Positions 26,830 to 34,973 of a stretch of 64,000 bases of DNA are shown here, piece after piece. A program made the translations under genes and the position numbers. Location of the stretch: positions 250,579 through 314,578 of the forward strand of contig NZ_LBMT01000001.1 in NCBI RefSeq assembly GCF_002005545.1, written 5' to 3'. Under the pieces are notes generated by a model. That model worked only from the letters and a program-made list of their open reading frames with translations. It was not told the DNA's origin and did not search any database. Source of the stretch: Streptococcus mitis (GTDB lineage: Bacteria > Bacillota > Bacilli > Lactobacillales > Streptococcaceae). How positions within the stretch are numbered: position 1 is the first letter of the stretch; the number at the start of each line of letters is the position of its first letter.

Positions 26830-26847
26830 ACCTCGGCCTCCTCTATG

Positions 26848-26876
26848 ATATAATATTTTTATCGGATATATCACAA
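26848..26876 (-). promoter_or_regulatory. Island late-operon promoter
   Basis: The -35 TTGTGA (26871-26876) and -10 TTATAT (26848-26853) have a 17-base spacer, 20 bases before the DUF1492 start. It lies just after the hairpin at 26879-26905. Confidence 0.6.
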
Positions 26877-26878
26877 AG

Positions 26879-26905
26879 GAGTCAGCCCTGTGCTGACTTT
26901 TTTTG
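26879..26905 (+). terminator. Hairpin with plus-strand T-run
   Basis: AGTCAGC-CCTGT-GCTGACT followed by seven T on the plus strand; on the minus strand only CCTTTG follows. It may act in both directions. No plus-strand gene precedes it. Confidence 0.55.
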
Positions 26906-26946
26906 CATTTTCTCGGCGTTCGCTCGGAGTTCAAGTATCTGCACCT

Positions 26947-27261
26947 TTACCATTCCTCGGGTTCGCTAAACATACTTTTAGGCAAGCCACAAACTGAAAT
27001 TAAATACTGACAAGCGTTGTAATCTACCCAAAGCGCCCCATCTTTAGAATGGTGGAAATACTTGTCTGGTAGCGTTCCAAGGTATGCACCATTTTTATAT
27101 ATAGACACCCCACCTTTTAGGCTTGGTAACAATCCGGTATATCCTCTGCGTAGTCCATGCTTCAAAGCGTTGCTATTGCCATATTTGGGCTTTCTATTGC
27201 CCTTGTTGCCTTTTGCTACTTGATTGCCCGGCAAAAATCTCCCTCGGCTATCGCGTTCCAT
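26947..27261 (-). CDS. Island protein with basic N-terminus, unknown
   Basis: A 104-residue protein whose first 40 residues (RGRFLPGNQVAKGNKG..., ...YGNSNALKHGL) match the disordered basic leader often found on phage small-terminase or DNA-packaging proteins. The rest (SIYKNGAYLGTLPDKYFHHS) has no recognised domain. It stands after the terminator at 27350. A DNA-binding role is possible; a TerS function is not supported by any core domain here. Confidence 0.55.
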   Translation of the reverse strand: MERDSRGRFLPGNQVAKGNKGNRKPKYGNSNALKHGLRRGYTGLLPSLKGGVSIYKNGAYLGTLPDKYFHHSKDGALWVDYNACQYLISVCGLPKSMFSEPEEW

Positions 27262-27349
27262 ATTTCCCCCTGCTACGGTGTTCGTTTGGTAAATTGCAAC
27301 TACTTCACTATCTCCCCCTATATGGAAAAACCCAAAACTATTGACTTGT

Positions 27350-27375
27350 TAACAAAAAGGGGATTGCTCCCCTGT
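27350..27375 (-). terminator. Terminator inside the island operon
   Basis: AGGGGA-GCAA-TCCCCT followed by TTTTTG on the minus strand, just after the stop of the 174-aa gene. Confidence 0.8.
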
Positions 27376-27377
27376 GT

Positions 27378-27902
27378 TTATTGACCAGAATAATCAGCAA
27401 GTCCTTTATATTCGCCCTCTACGTCCAACTTTTGGAGTAGGTTAATGCTTTCATTACCCAACATTTTCAACGTACCAAAAGCAGTCATAGAATCCATAGG
27501 GATAGGCTTATCAGAAAGCAAGCGATCAGCATAGTCTAATAGTTCCAGCTCGTAATCTGTGACCTTATTCAGCAAGCTCTCAAAGTCCTCTGACTCCTTG
27601 AGTTGGAGCACGCGCTCCCGTTTATAACGTTCTTCAAATGCTTCATCGTCCACTGGTTGGTTGTAGTAGTCTTTAAAACTGTCACAAATACGCTTGAAGG
27701 TCTTGTTCAGTTTGTTATCCTCCACATACTCAGCTACAAGCGTCCCTTTATCCTTGTGAGTTATTGAAATAGATGGTACTTCATAAGTTCCAGTCATATA
27801 TCCCAGTAGCGCGTGACCTGCTACCATAGCAGTATCTAGGTCTTTAAATTCGTAAGTGAAAGTAAATGTTTTGGCTTTGTCTGAAAATGTTTTTAGTGTC
27901 AT
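27378..27902 (-). CDS. Unknown island protein (174 aa)
   Basis: A 174-residue acidic soluble protein beginning MTLKTFSDKAKTFTFTYEF, with a long helical charged middle (DDEAFEERYKRERVLQLKESEDFE). No signal peptide or membrane segment. It follows the replication module and origin and ends in a terminator. It resembles tail-assembly-chaperone-sized phage proteins only in length; I do not assign a function. Confidence 0.6.
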   Translation of the reverse strand: MTLKTFSDKAKTFTFTYEFKDLDTAMVAGHALLGYMTGTYEVPSISITHKDKGTLVAEYVEDNKLNKTFKRICDSFKDYYNQPVDDEAFEERYKRERVLQLKESEDFESLLNKVTDYELELLDYADRLLSDKPIPMDSMTAFGTLKMLGNESINLLQKLDVEGEYKGLADYSGQ

Positions 27903-27975
27903 GTTGTTTTTCCTCTTTCTGTTTTAAGGTAAATTATGTAAAATACCTTGTTTTTGCCATTTTTATCTATGTTTT

Positions 27976-28231
27976 TTATACACTTAGAAAAAGTTTTATA
28001 CACTTTATTTTTGAAGTGTATAAAATTAAAAGCCTGTCATATCAAGGGTTTAAGCCCTGTTTTATACGCTTTATACACTTTATACACTAGTTTATATAAT
28101 TTACAGGAATTATAGTGCTTAATACTGTAAAAGAAAAAACCTGCCGTATAAAGTGTATAAGTGTATAAAGTCCTTGGCGCTCTAAGGGTTGCAAGTATAA
28201 CACTTTTTTATCAAGTGTATAAAGTGTATAA
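27976..28231. other. Iteron-type replication origin of the island
   Basis: An AT-rich 256-bp stretch holds eight exact copies of TTATACACTT or its complement: starts 27976, 27996, 28071 (forward) and 28014, 28151, 28159, 28213, 28222 (reverse), plus variants at 28061 and 28080. The last two copies abut the stop codon of the helicase gene. Direct repeats next to a replication protein fit an origin bound by the island's own initiator, as in other satellites. Confidence 0.8.
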
Positions 28232-28233
28232 AG

Positions 28234-29757
28234 TTATTGCTTCTTTTTTGCTTTACCATTAAAGTATCCCCGTTCATTTCTAGCTTTTCTCCGTTGCTCT
28301 GGCTTTTCCCTACCGTTAAAATATGGATGTGCGTAAGGCGCTGTATCTTCATGCGGATAGAAACCAGAATGAAGTTGTCTCCCTGATGGTATTACTTTCT
28401 GGCCTGTGGTTATCCAACTTGGTAGATTACTTTTTATCTCTCGATGCAACCCCATTTCTGTCTTGTGTAGTTTCACCCCATAATATTCCGTAAATCCTTT
28501 CCAGTTATGGAAAACAAAACTATTAGGCAAAAACTCACTTGATAGTTCATCAGTAAAGAATGAAGATACAAAAGCGATAACTGGGTTGTTATCCTCATGG
28601 TATTCTTGCAAAATCTCCTTTGATTTCTCTGGTGTGATGTCCTTTGTCGGTGTTTCAAGGGCTAGGCGTGTGAGATACTCTAATACTTCTTTCCTGTTGA
28701 TGTAGTCGTCTTTAATTGCCTTGTTTGGTTTCCCTTTAAAGACCTTGGTAAATGGTAGAATCTTAAACCGCCTGTCAATCGCTGACCTGTCCCCGTTCAT
28801 TCTTGGTAAGCCGTTGGATGACTGGATAATAGTCATATTCAAGCGTAAACTATAGGGGCGCTTCCCTTTGTCCTCTATAGTCATAATGTCCCCAGTCGCA
28901 AGGCTAAACATATTTGACGTATCTTTAATAACTGCATCCTTTTGTACGTCGTCCCCAATAACCAGACTCTTACCTAACAGAATGGAGGTAGAAAAACGGC
29001 TTTTATCGAACTCAGTCATCTTGAGACTTGCAACGTTCTCCATGCCTACTAGATTAATAAGTAACTGCTGAAAAGTTCCTTTACCAGTCCCACCCTCGCC
29101 ATAAAGCCAAAAGATATTTTTTAGGGTTCTACCTGTGATACTTGCTTTAATAATCTGGATAGCTAGGTTATATAATTCTTGATCATTGTCAAATAATTCA
29201 GCAAGCCACTTGCTGGGCTTCCAACCGTGTATAGTAGGCTCATAGGCTTCTGGGTCGTACCTTGTACGGATTTTTCTAGTTACAATAATGCTAGGTGTTA
29301 AAGGTTCAAATGTTTCCTTACTAGCGTTATATAGCTGGTTTCCGATAACCGTATAATCATTTTGGATAGACTTCAACGGGCTACGTCTAGCGATTTTGTA
29401 AATCGTATCAAAGGCTTGTTTTTCTGTCGTATCAGGTTGAATGGTTGAGATTAAATCTTGAAGTAACTCGTTATCTTCTAACCAAATCCCCTTATCAGGA
29501 TGATAGAAATACAAGGGCGCTTTCTGTCCCTGCGCTTCTGGTCTGATTCTCACAAATCGGATATACTTTCTAAGAAAGTCAGCAACCCCCAAAGATTTAG
29601 ATGGTCTATCTTCCCCAAGATTCTTACATACGTTGAATAAAAAGCCTTGTACCCCTTTAAAGGTTGTCAGATAGCTTTCTGATTCTTCTATTACCTTAAT
29701 GGGTTCACGTTGCTGATTCTCTTCAATGATTTTATTTACAATGTCGTCACTATTCAA
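28234..29757 (-). CDS. Phage/plasmid primase-helicase (D5/P4 type)
   Basis: A 507-residue superfamily-3-type helicase: Walker A GEGGTGKGT (about residue 219), Walker B-like KSLVIGDDVQ, and a C-terminal DNA-binding tail rich in Lys and Arg. This is the replication initiator of the island and is encoded right beside the iterons. It overlaps the upstream 171-aa gene by 8 bases. Confidence 0.88.
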   Translation of the reverse strand: MNSDDIVNKIIEENQQREPIKVIEESESYLTTFKGVQGFLFNVCKNLGEDRPSKSLGVADFLRKYIRFVRIRPEAQGQKAPLYFYHPDKGIWLEDNELLQDLISTIQPDTTEKQAFDTIYKIARRSPLKSIQNDYTVIGNQLYNASKETFEPLTPSIIVTRKIRTRYDPEAYEPTIHGWKPSKWLAELFDNDQELYNLAIQIIKASITGRTLKNIFWLYGEGGTGKGTFQQLLINLVGMENVASLKMTEFDKSRFSTSILLGKSLVIGDDVQKDAVIKDTSNMFSLATGDIMTIEDKGKRPYSLRLNMTIIQSSNGLPRMNGDRSAIDRRFKILPFTKVFKGKPNKAIKDDYINRKEVLEYLTRLALETPTKDITPEKSKEILQEYHEDNNPVIAFVSSFFTDELSSEFLPNSFVFHNWKGFTEYYGVKLHKTEMGLHREIKSNLPSWITTGQKVIPSGRQLHSGFYPHEDTAPYAHPYFNGREKPEQRRKARNERGYFNGKAKKKQ

Positions 29758-30265
29758 AAGCCACCTCCTTATAGAATTTTGTCGCTACTTCTAGGAAATA
29801 GCTTGCTAGGTCTTTACGCTTGACGATTGTAGAAAACAAGTCCACCAGCTGACTAAAACTGTAGCCATTCACAAATAGCAAGCGGACAAATAGAGAAGTC
29901 TCGTACCTGGTATAAATGCCGTTACAAATCAGGTCGAAAATCCAGCCTTTCAACTCCATGCCAAGCCCCTGCCGTTGCTCGGTCAATTTGTTTACCTCTA
30001 AATCTTTCAGAATCATCAGCAAGTCAGGACTGGCCAAACCTATCTCTAAATCTCTGGTCAGTTCCCAGCCCTCTGCTTCCTCGTTTTCGTCTTTAACTGC
30101 CACATACAAACCTTTGTAGCGGAAAGCCGTCAAGCCCTCGCCTATTGGCTTAAAGTAGATAAATTTGTAATGTTCCCCATTCTTCCATACTTGAGTAGGA
30201 TTTGACTTGAGAAAGCCAAACAAAGGCAATTTGTCATCGGATAGAATTAACTCCAGCACCCTCAT
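29750..30265 (-). CDS. Putative replication accessory protein
   Basis: A 171-residue soluble protein beginning MRVLELILSDDKLPLFGF. No primase motif that I can identify. Overlaps both neighbours (the helicase downstream and the helix-turn-helix gene upstream), placing it in the replication module. In related islands the helicase is preceded by a primase-like or loader gene; that is the likely role. Confidence 0.55.
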   Translation of the reverse strand: MRVLELILSDDKLPLFGFLKSNPTQVWKNGEHYKFIYFKPIGEGLTAFRYKGLYVAVKDENEEAEGWELTRDLEIGLASPDLLMILKDLEVNKLTEQRQGLGMELKGWIFDLICNGIYTRYETSLFVRLLFVNGYSFSQLVDLFSTIVKRKDLASYFLEVATKFYKEVAFE

Positions 30266-30534
30266 TCATCCACCCCCATAAACTTCATCAAGTCAGAAAT
30301 TCTATAATAGATTTTCCTAGTATCTTCTAGTGGTGGTTGATACCGTCTTAGCCCTGCTTTTTCCCACTTTTGGAGTGTCATGTATTTTATATCTAACTCG
30401 TCCATGACTTCCTGGGCTGATATTAAGCCTGTCAGTCGTGGTTTGAGTCTATCACGCGCTTCATGGTATCTTTCCACTACCTCCAGAATTCCATGCACTA
30501 GGTCTTGCTCACTTTCTCGGCTTAGGCTAAACAT
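30262..30534 (-). CDS. MerR/excisionase-type DNA-binding protein
   Basis: A 90-residue protein with a winged-helix segment SAQEVMDELDIKYMTLQKWEKAGL followed by RKIYYRISDLMKFM, the layout of MerR/AlpA/excisionase proteins. It could be the excisionase or the activator of the replication genes. It overlaps the 113-aa gene by 8 bases and the 171-aa gene by 4. Confidence 0.65.
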   Translation of the reverse strand: MFSLSRESEQDLVHGILEVVERYHEARDRLKPRLTGLISAQEVMDELDIKYMTLQKWEKAGLRRYQPPLEDTRKIYYRISDLMKFMGVDE

Positions 30535-30868
30535 ATCCGCCCACCTCCTTCAAGGTTTCTTTGTAGCTCTCTAAATCAGCATTTAAAAGGACAGTTAGGC
30601 GTTTCTGTTCTTCCTGTACTTGGTTATAGAATGCTTTTGCTCCGTCCAGTAACTCCTCTTTGTTAGCAGGGATAAAATATCCTCTAAATGTTCCGTGTCG
30701 AACCCCAACAATAGGAACGCTATGGCGCGTGATTAGACGGCTGATAATATCTTGCACGGTTCTTTCTGCTAGCTTAGTGATCAGGCTGATTTCTGCCCCT
30801 GTTATGGAGTTCTCAGCCCCTACCTTGATTAGTCTTAATACTCGTTTGTCATTCTCTGATAGACTCAT
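30527..30868 (-). CDS. Winged-helix DNA-binding protein
   Basis: A 113-residue protein; residues about 22-60 (SITGAEISLITKLAERTVQDIISRLITRH) form a helix-turn-helix of the kind found in phage replication or regulatory proteins. The C-terminal third is helical. Function in the island is not known. Confidence 0.6.
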   Translation of the reverse strand: MSLSENDKRVLRLIKVGAENSITGAEISLITKLAERTVQDIISRLITRHSVPIVGVRHGTFRGYFIPANKEELLDGAKAFYNQVQEEQKRLTVLLNADLESYKETLKEVGGYV

Positions 30869-31080
30869 TCAGTTCCTCCGTAAACTCTTACCCCTGCAAG
30901 CTGGATATAACGCCCATAATCAGGGCTTAAATCCTCGCTAGGTGTTTCTATCGTCTGTTGGTTTTCTCGCTCAAATTGGGCGCTTTTTTTGCGGTCTAGG
31001 TGGTTTAGATAAAGCAGTAAGCCAATCAGTACCACCATGAAGATTACCGCCTGTGTATTGGTCAAATCTAGTTCGTTCAT
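30865..31080 (-). CDS. Small single-pass membrane protein
   Basis: A 71-residue protein with one membrane segment (TQAVIFMVVLIGLLLYL, about residues 9-25) and a polar tail. The start at 31080 follows the stop of the 169-aa gene directly and has GAGGAAA 8 bases before it. Unknown role. Confidence 0.6.
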   Translation of the reverse strand: MNELDLTNTQAVIFMVVLIGLLLYLNHLDRKKSAQFERENQQTIETPSEDLSPDYGRYIQLAGVRVYGGTE

Positions 31081-31081
31081 G

Positions 31082-31591
31082 TCAGTTTTCCTCATAAATC
31101 ATCATCCCACGGGTGTACTCAATCGAACTTGTCCATAAGTCCAAGAGGTTCTTTTTATCTCGTTTTTTCTTTGCAATATCAATTGCCAAAAGTTCCCAGA
31201 CGTAATTTAATACTTGGTTTTTATCCATAGGATAGTCATTCTCTTTGGTTATTTCCGCTAGGTAAGTGCTTATGAAAAGAAATCCATCAAAATTAGAAAG
31301 GCATTTTAAAAGATCCATATCCCCCCAAAAATTTTTATAATATGAATATTCTCTCCACTCTAATTCTCCTATTACCTCAGATACTACTCTCTGTTTCATC
31401 CTTTCCGTCTGTTCCTTGAGTGTTTCCTGTTGTTCATGGTATTCTGTGCTAGTTAGTTCATTATAAATATCGTCTAAGTCGTTCAATACTTTACTGATTT
31501 CCCTTTTAGCTAATGCAGTTCCATTTCCTACAAGAATTTCTTGTATTTCTTCTAAATTTGTTGAAATAGCTTCTAATTTATCTGCTATCAT
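31082..31591 (-). CDS. Unknown island protein (169 aa)
   Basis: A 169-residue acidic, helix-rich protein (MIADKLEAISTNLEEIQEIL...) with a coiled-coil look in residues 1-75. GGAGG sits 5 bases before the ATG. No recognised domain. First gene of the run leading into the replication module. Confidence 0.6.
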   Translation of the reverse strand: MIADKLEAISTNLEEIQEILVGNGTALAKREISKVLNDLDDIYNELTSTEYHEQQETLKEQTERMKQRVVSEVIGELEWREYSYYKNFWGDMDLLKCLSNFDGFLFISTYLAEITKENDYPMDKNQVLNYVWELLAIDIAKKKRDKKNLLDLWTSSIEYTRGMMIYEEN

Positions 31592-31729
31592 ATTTTCCTC
31601 CGTTGACCTTTTAATTATCGTTTCTTATACAGGATATCCTCACGCTCAGACTCGCCAAATTGAAAGCGTGAGAAAGTACCAGTTTTAAGAGTTGGCGCTC
31701 TCCGTATGGTCAAATTGCCCTAAATATGC

Positions 31730-31853
31730 TATAATCTATGTATAAATCTTTACTAAAACCTCTTTGATAATAGCTTGCCTGCTTTGTTAAATTCGTTTTA
31801 GTGTTAGTGTGAAAGGCTCTGCGGTGTGGTTATTGCTAAGCCTTTTTTGTTGC
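31730..31853 (+). ncRNA. Candidate plus-strand RNA in the Rha-downstream gap
   Basis: An extended -10 (TGCTATAAT, TATAAT at 31730-31735) on the plus strand and a hairpin ending in AAGCC and six T (about 31822-31847) could define an RNA of about 110 bases. It carries a 29-bp sequence (31755-31783) that is repeated, 27/29, in the leader of the integrase gene (34919-34947). It is antisense to the minus-strand operon leader. No ORF of note. Moderate evidence only. Confidence 0.35.
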
Positions 31854-31855
31854 TC

Positions 31856-32482
31856 TCACGCGCTTCTTTGGCGTGTTTTTTTATTTCTGAATGCCAAAGC
31901 TTTGATTTCCTGATAACTCATATTCAAGCCAATCATGGCTATTACCATATCCTCAAATGCTTGGTATTGCTCCAGCTCGTCACTGGTCAAGCTATCAATG
32001 CCATTGTAGCCCCCACGCTCTTCCCTTAACTGCTTAGCGTTCCTGTCAGTTACTGCCTTCAGTAGCAGGTTGTTCATGGTGCTATGCGCGCGCTTGGGTG
32101 CATTAGTCCATGTTTCTATACTGTCATGCAGTGTTTTTCTTTTTGGCTTTTCTAGCGCCCTCTGCATACGAAACTTAGAAAGCTCCTCACGCATTTCAAA
32201 GAATGCTTTGACTAGGTTCTTCTTAAACTCTTTTACGGGTTCTGTATTTCGTAAGTAAGTGATTAACAAAGTAGCTTGTTGCTCGTTCAAAATATAATCT
32301 CGTACATTTTGCCCACTCTCTGAAGGTGAAATTTTAAATTGCACCTTTCCGAAGCTCTCAAAGTCCTCGCGGTGCTTATTCAGCAAAATCTTCAAATGTC
32401 TGTGCTTAATTTCAGCGCATTCTGCAACGATACTGCTTAGTGTATACGGCTCTTTCTTGCCGTCCATATATACTAGTTCCAT
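31856..32482 (-). CDS. Rha-family phage regulatory protein
   Basis: A 208-residue regulator with the Rha-type N-terminal DNA-binding domain (TLSSIVAECAEIKHRHLKILLNKH, DYILNEQQATLLITYLRN). Rha proteins are regulators of temperate-phage genes. The start at 32482 follows GGAG by 7 bases; a longer open frame lacks a ribosome site. The 16-bp sequence CTTTACTTTTGCATAC lies just upstream, also found before the Cro-like gene. Confidence 0.75.
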   Translation of the reverse strand: MELVYMDGKKEPYTLSSIVAECAEIKHRHLKILLNKHREDFESFGKVQFKISPSESGQNVRDYILNEQQATLLITYLRNTEPVKEFKKNLVKAFFEMREELSKFRMQRALEKPKRKTLHDSIETWTNAPKRAHSTMNNLLLKAVTDRNAKQLREERGGYNGIDSLTSDELEQYQAFEDMVIAMIGLNMSYQEIKALAFRNKKTRQRSA

Positions 32483-32496
32483 TGGCTTACTCCAAT

Positions 32497-32512
32497 CTTT
32501 ACTTTTGCATAC
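32497..32512. repeat. 16-bp repeat before the Rha gene
   Basis: CTTTACTTTTGCATAC; an identical copy is at 32737-32752, each directly upstream of a gene's ribosome site. CTTTACTT recurs at 32792-32799 over the repressor -35. Likely regulator-binding sites. Confidence 0.55.
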
Positions 32513-32519
32513 TTTTTGT

Positions 32520-32729
32520 TTAAAAAAATATATCTTCAATAGTGATATCTGGAAACATTGGTAATAGCAATTTTTTGAAAGCTATTTTCTCAGTATCCGT
32601 AAATGAGCAACGCCCTGTTTCTTTGTTGTAGTATGTTTGCTTTGTCATACCTAATTTTTTTCCTAGCTCTGCTTGGGTTAGCCCCAACATATTTCTGTAG
32701 CCTTTAATTTTATATTTTGGCAATCTCAT
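32520..32729 (-). CDS. Cro-like helix-turn-helix regulator
   Basis: A 69-residue Xre-family protein: KIKGYRNMLGLTQAELGKKLGMTKQTYYNKETG carries the helix-turn-helix. Divergent from the CI-like gene at 32841, the usual Cro position. The start is the ATG after AAGGAGGTG; a GTG one codon earlier is possible. Confidence 0.75.
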   Translation of the reverse strand: MRLPKYKIKGYRNMLGLTQAELGKKLGMTKQTYYNKETGRCSFTDTEKIAFKKLLLPMFPDITIEDIFF

Positions 32730-32736
32730 CACCTCC

Positions 32737-32821
32737 TTTACTTTTGCATACCTTAATTGTAACCAATATTTTTTAAAAAGTCAATACTTTTCTTTACTTA
32801 AAAACAAAAAATAGTTATAAT
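32737..32821. promoter_or_regulatory. Divergent repressor/Cro promoter pair
   Basis: Minus: -35 TTGACT (32779-32784) and -10 TACAAT (32756-32761), spacer 17. Plus: -35 TTTACT (32793-32798) and -10 TATAAT (32816-32821), spacer 17. The two -35 boxes are 8 bases apart, so one bound protein can affect both. The 16-bp repeat CTTTACTTTTGCATAC is at 32737-32752. Confidence 0.75.
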
Positions 32822-32840
32822 TTAAATACGAGGTAAAAAA

Positions 32841-33467
32841 ATGGAAGTGAATAATATTGAAGTAGGAAACCGAATTAAAAGTATTAGGCTTGATCAAGGT
32901 GCAACTATGGAGGAATTTGGTAAAGCATTTAATACCAGTAAGGGGACTGTTAATAATTGGGAAAAGGGGCGTAATTTGCCTAACAAAGAAAATTTGTTAA
33001 AAATAGCAAAACTAGGAAATCTTAGCGTTGAGCAACTATTATATGGCAGTTCTGCTAGAAGTCGATATAACTGGGACTATATCCTAGATTACATGGAAAA
33101 AACTAGAGAAGAGCTCGATGAAGAAGCTTTTGAAAATACCAAACAAGCTATCGATAGTGCATTTTTTATCCGATTAGACTTGAATGATATTATAAATCTA
33201 TATAACTATAATCTCCGAAATCCTATTCCTGTTAAGGATTTAAACGGTATGAAAAAATTCTACGAATCACAGGCCAATTTCTTAGAAGAATATATTTCTA
33301 GTCTTGACTATACAGAGAATAATATGGATATGATCATGGATTTGGAAATTGAAGCTAACTTTAATCGAAGATATATAGACAGAATTGACCGATATCAAAA
33401 AACGGGGATTTGGGCAGAAGACTATCTAAAAGAGTTAGAAAAATTCAAGCAAAGCCAAGAGAATTGA
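32841..33467 (+). CDS. CI-like repressor, Xre family
   Basis: A 208-residue repressor: N-terminal helix-turn-helix (RLDQGATMEEFGKAFNTSKGTVNNWEKG, residues about 15-42) and a C-terminal helical domain with no visible LexA-type Ser/Lys protease pair. It may therefore be relieved by a helper-phage protein rather than by RecA cleavage, as in other satellites; this is inference. GAGG precedes the ATG. Confidence 0.75.
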   Translation: MEVNNIEVGNRIKSIRLDQGATMEEFGKAFNTSKGTVNNWEKGRNLPNKENLLKIAKLGNLSVEQLLYGSSARSRYNWDYILDYMEKTREELDEEAFENTKQAIDSAFFIRLDLNDIINLYNYNLRNPIPVKDLNGMKKFYESQANFLEEYISSLDYTENNMDMIMDLEIEANFNRRYIDRIDRYQKTGIWAEDYLKELEKFKQSQEN

Positions 33468-33477
33468 ACAATAGCAA

Positions 33478-33601
33478 CAAAAAAAAGGTAAGTCAATACC
33501 CTTACCTTTAACCAACCTAATATAATCAACCTAATTGAACCAGATGGAGCTGGTGTTAACTCTCTACACACTATAGAGGACGCTCCCGATAAGATGATTA
33601 C
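33478..33601 (-). ncRNA. Candidate small RNA convergent with the repressor gene
   Basis: An extended -10 (TGGTATAAT; TATAAT at 33608-33613) on the minus strand and a strong terminator (AAAGGTAAG/CTTACCTTT, 33484-33509, then eight T) bracket about 124 bases without an ORF. Internal stems include CTCTA/TAGAG and CCAG/CTGG. The terminator also serves the repressor gene on the plus strand. This is a well-supported transcript signature, though untested. Confidence 0.5.
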
Positions 33602-33716
33602 AACATCATTATACCACTCTTGCATTTAAAAAGCGACTTACACCATACCCACGCGCCACAATGTTAAACAATCCTGAAGCGCGTGGATTCTCGGGCTTCG
33701 CTCAAGCTTCAAGTCT

Positions 33717-33732
33717 ATATTAGCCCCATATC
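33717..33732. repeat. Direct repeat flanking the RhuM gene (left)
   Basis: ATATTAGCCCCATATC; a 15/16 copy (ATATTAACCCCATATC) is at 34817-34832. The pair encloses the RhuM gene and little else, which suggests that gene is a separate cassette within the island. Confidence 0.55.
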
Positions 33733-33791
33733 TACTAATTTTATTGATGTCAACAAATGTCAACCACTTACAATGTTTTAGAAAGGATCTC

Positions 33792-34784
33792 ATGAACGAA
33801 TTACAATTCTTAATCTATACTGCTGACAACGATAGCGAAACAGCTAGTGTCATCATCAAAGGCGAAACTATCTGGACTAGTCAGAAAGAAATGGCTAGAC
33901 TTTTTGACGTCGGTGTTCCTGCAATTAGTAAACACCTAAAAAATATCTTTGAAGAGGGCGAATTAGAAGAAGATTCAGTTATTTCCAAAATGGAAACAAC
34001 TGCCACCGATGGGAAGAATTACTTAATTACTTACTACAATCTTGACGCCATCATTTCAGTTGGTTACCGTGTCAATTCTCAAAAAGCTACGAGATTTAGA
34101 CAGTGGGCTACTTCGGTACTTCGTGAGTACATGATAAAAGGGTTCGCCATGGATGACAACCGTCTGAAACAAGGCGAAAACTTGCTGGAAAAAGACTATT
34201 TCCGTGAGCTCTTGGAGCGCGTGCGTTCTATCCGAGCTAGTGAGCGTCGTATATGGTTGCAGATTACAGATATTTTTGCTGAAATCTCTATCGACTATGA
34301 CCCACAAAGTACGTTGACTAAGCAATTCTATGCTGATGTACAGAATAAGTTTCATTATGCAATCACTGGCCAAACTGCTGCGGAAATTATCTACACGAAA
34401 GCAGACCACACAAAAGACAACATGGGACTTACAACATGGAAAAACTCCCCTAACGGTCGCATACTGCAAGCAGATACCCAAATAGCAAAGAATTACCTTT
34501 CAGAAACAGAAATCCGTTCCCTTGAAAGAGGAATATCTAGCTATTTTGATTACCTGGAAAGACAGATAGAACAGCGAAAAGCTCAGACAATGCAACAACT
34601 AGCCCAAAGCATTGACCGCTTTTTGACTTTCCAAGAATACGATATTTTAGAAGGTCATGGAAAAATCACTTCCAAGGTTGCGAAAGATAAAGCAAAAGCA
34701 GAATACCAACTATTCAACAAAACTCAAAAGATAAACTCGGACTTTGAAAGAACTTTAAAACAGCTAACTGACGATAAAAAACTT
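33792..34784 (+). CDS. RhuM family protein
   Basis: A 330-residue RhuM (virulence_RhuM) protein: N-terminal DNA-binding-like part (WTSQKEMARLFDVGVPAISKHLKNIFEEGEL, residues about 28-58) and a longer helical C-terminal part, with the family hallmark YYNLDAIISVGYRVNSQKATRFRQWA. Members are cargo on islands; their biochemistry is not settled. The start at 33792 follows AAAGGA; the upstream open frame lacks a ribosome site. A 15/16 direct repeat flanks it. Confidence 0.8.
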
Positions 34785-34816
34785 TAAATACAAGCCTGTT
34801 TACTATAAACAAGCCC

Positions 34817-34832
34817 ATATTAACCCCATATC
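34817..34832. repeat. Direct repeat flanking the RhuM gene (right)
   Basis: ATATTAACCCCATATC, the partner of the copy at 33717-33732. Confidence 0.55.
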
Positions 34833-34918
34833 CGCCTTGTTTCCAACTCTGGTATTTATTTACCGCCTGACTCTTTAAAATCGAATGTGGGGCAAACTAT
34901 GAAGCCCTAGCATGATAT

Positions 34919-34947
34919 AAAACCTTTTTGATAATGGCTTGCCTGCT
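34919..34947 (+). repeat. 29-bp repeat in the integrase leader
   Basis: AAAACCTTTTTGATAATGGC... matches 31755-31783 at 27 of 29 positions, same orientation. It ends 26 bases before the integrase ATG, so it may be a shared RNA or operator element. Confidence 0.55.
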
Positions 34948-34973
34948 GATGTATTTTAGAAAGGTTTATCATC

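Noticed and set aside
33422..33625. 67-codon minus-strand ORF over the repressor end as a type I toxin
   Set aside because: It runs through the sRNA terminator and the repressor coding end, has no ribosome site and no Fst-like signature.
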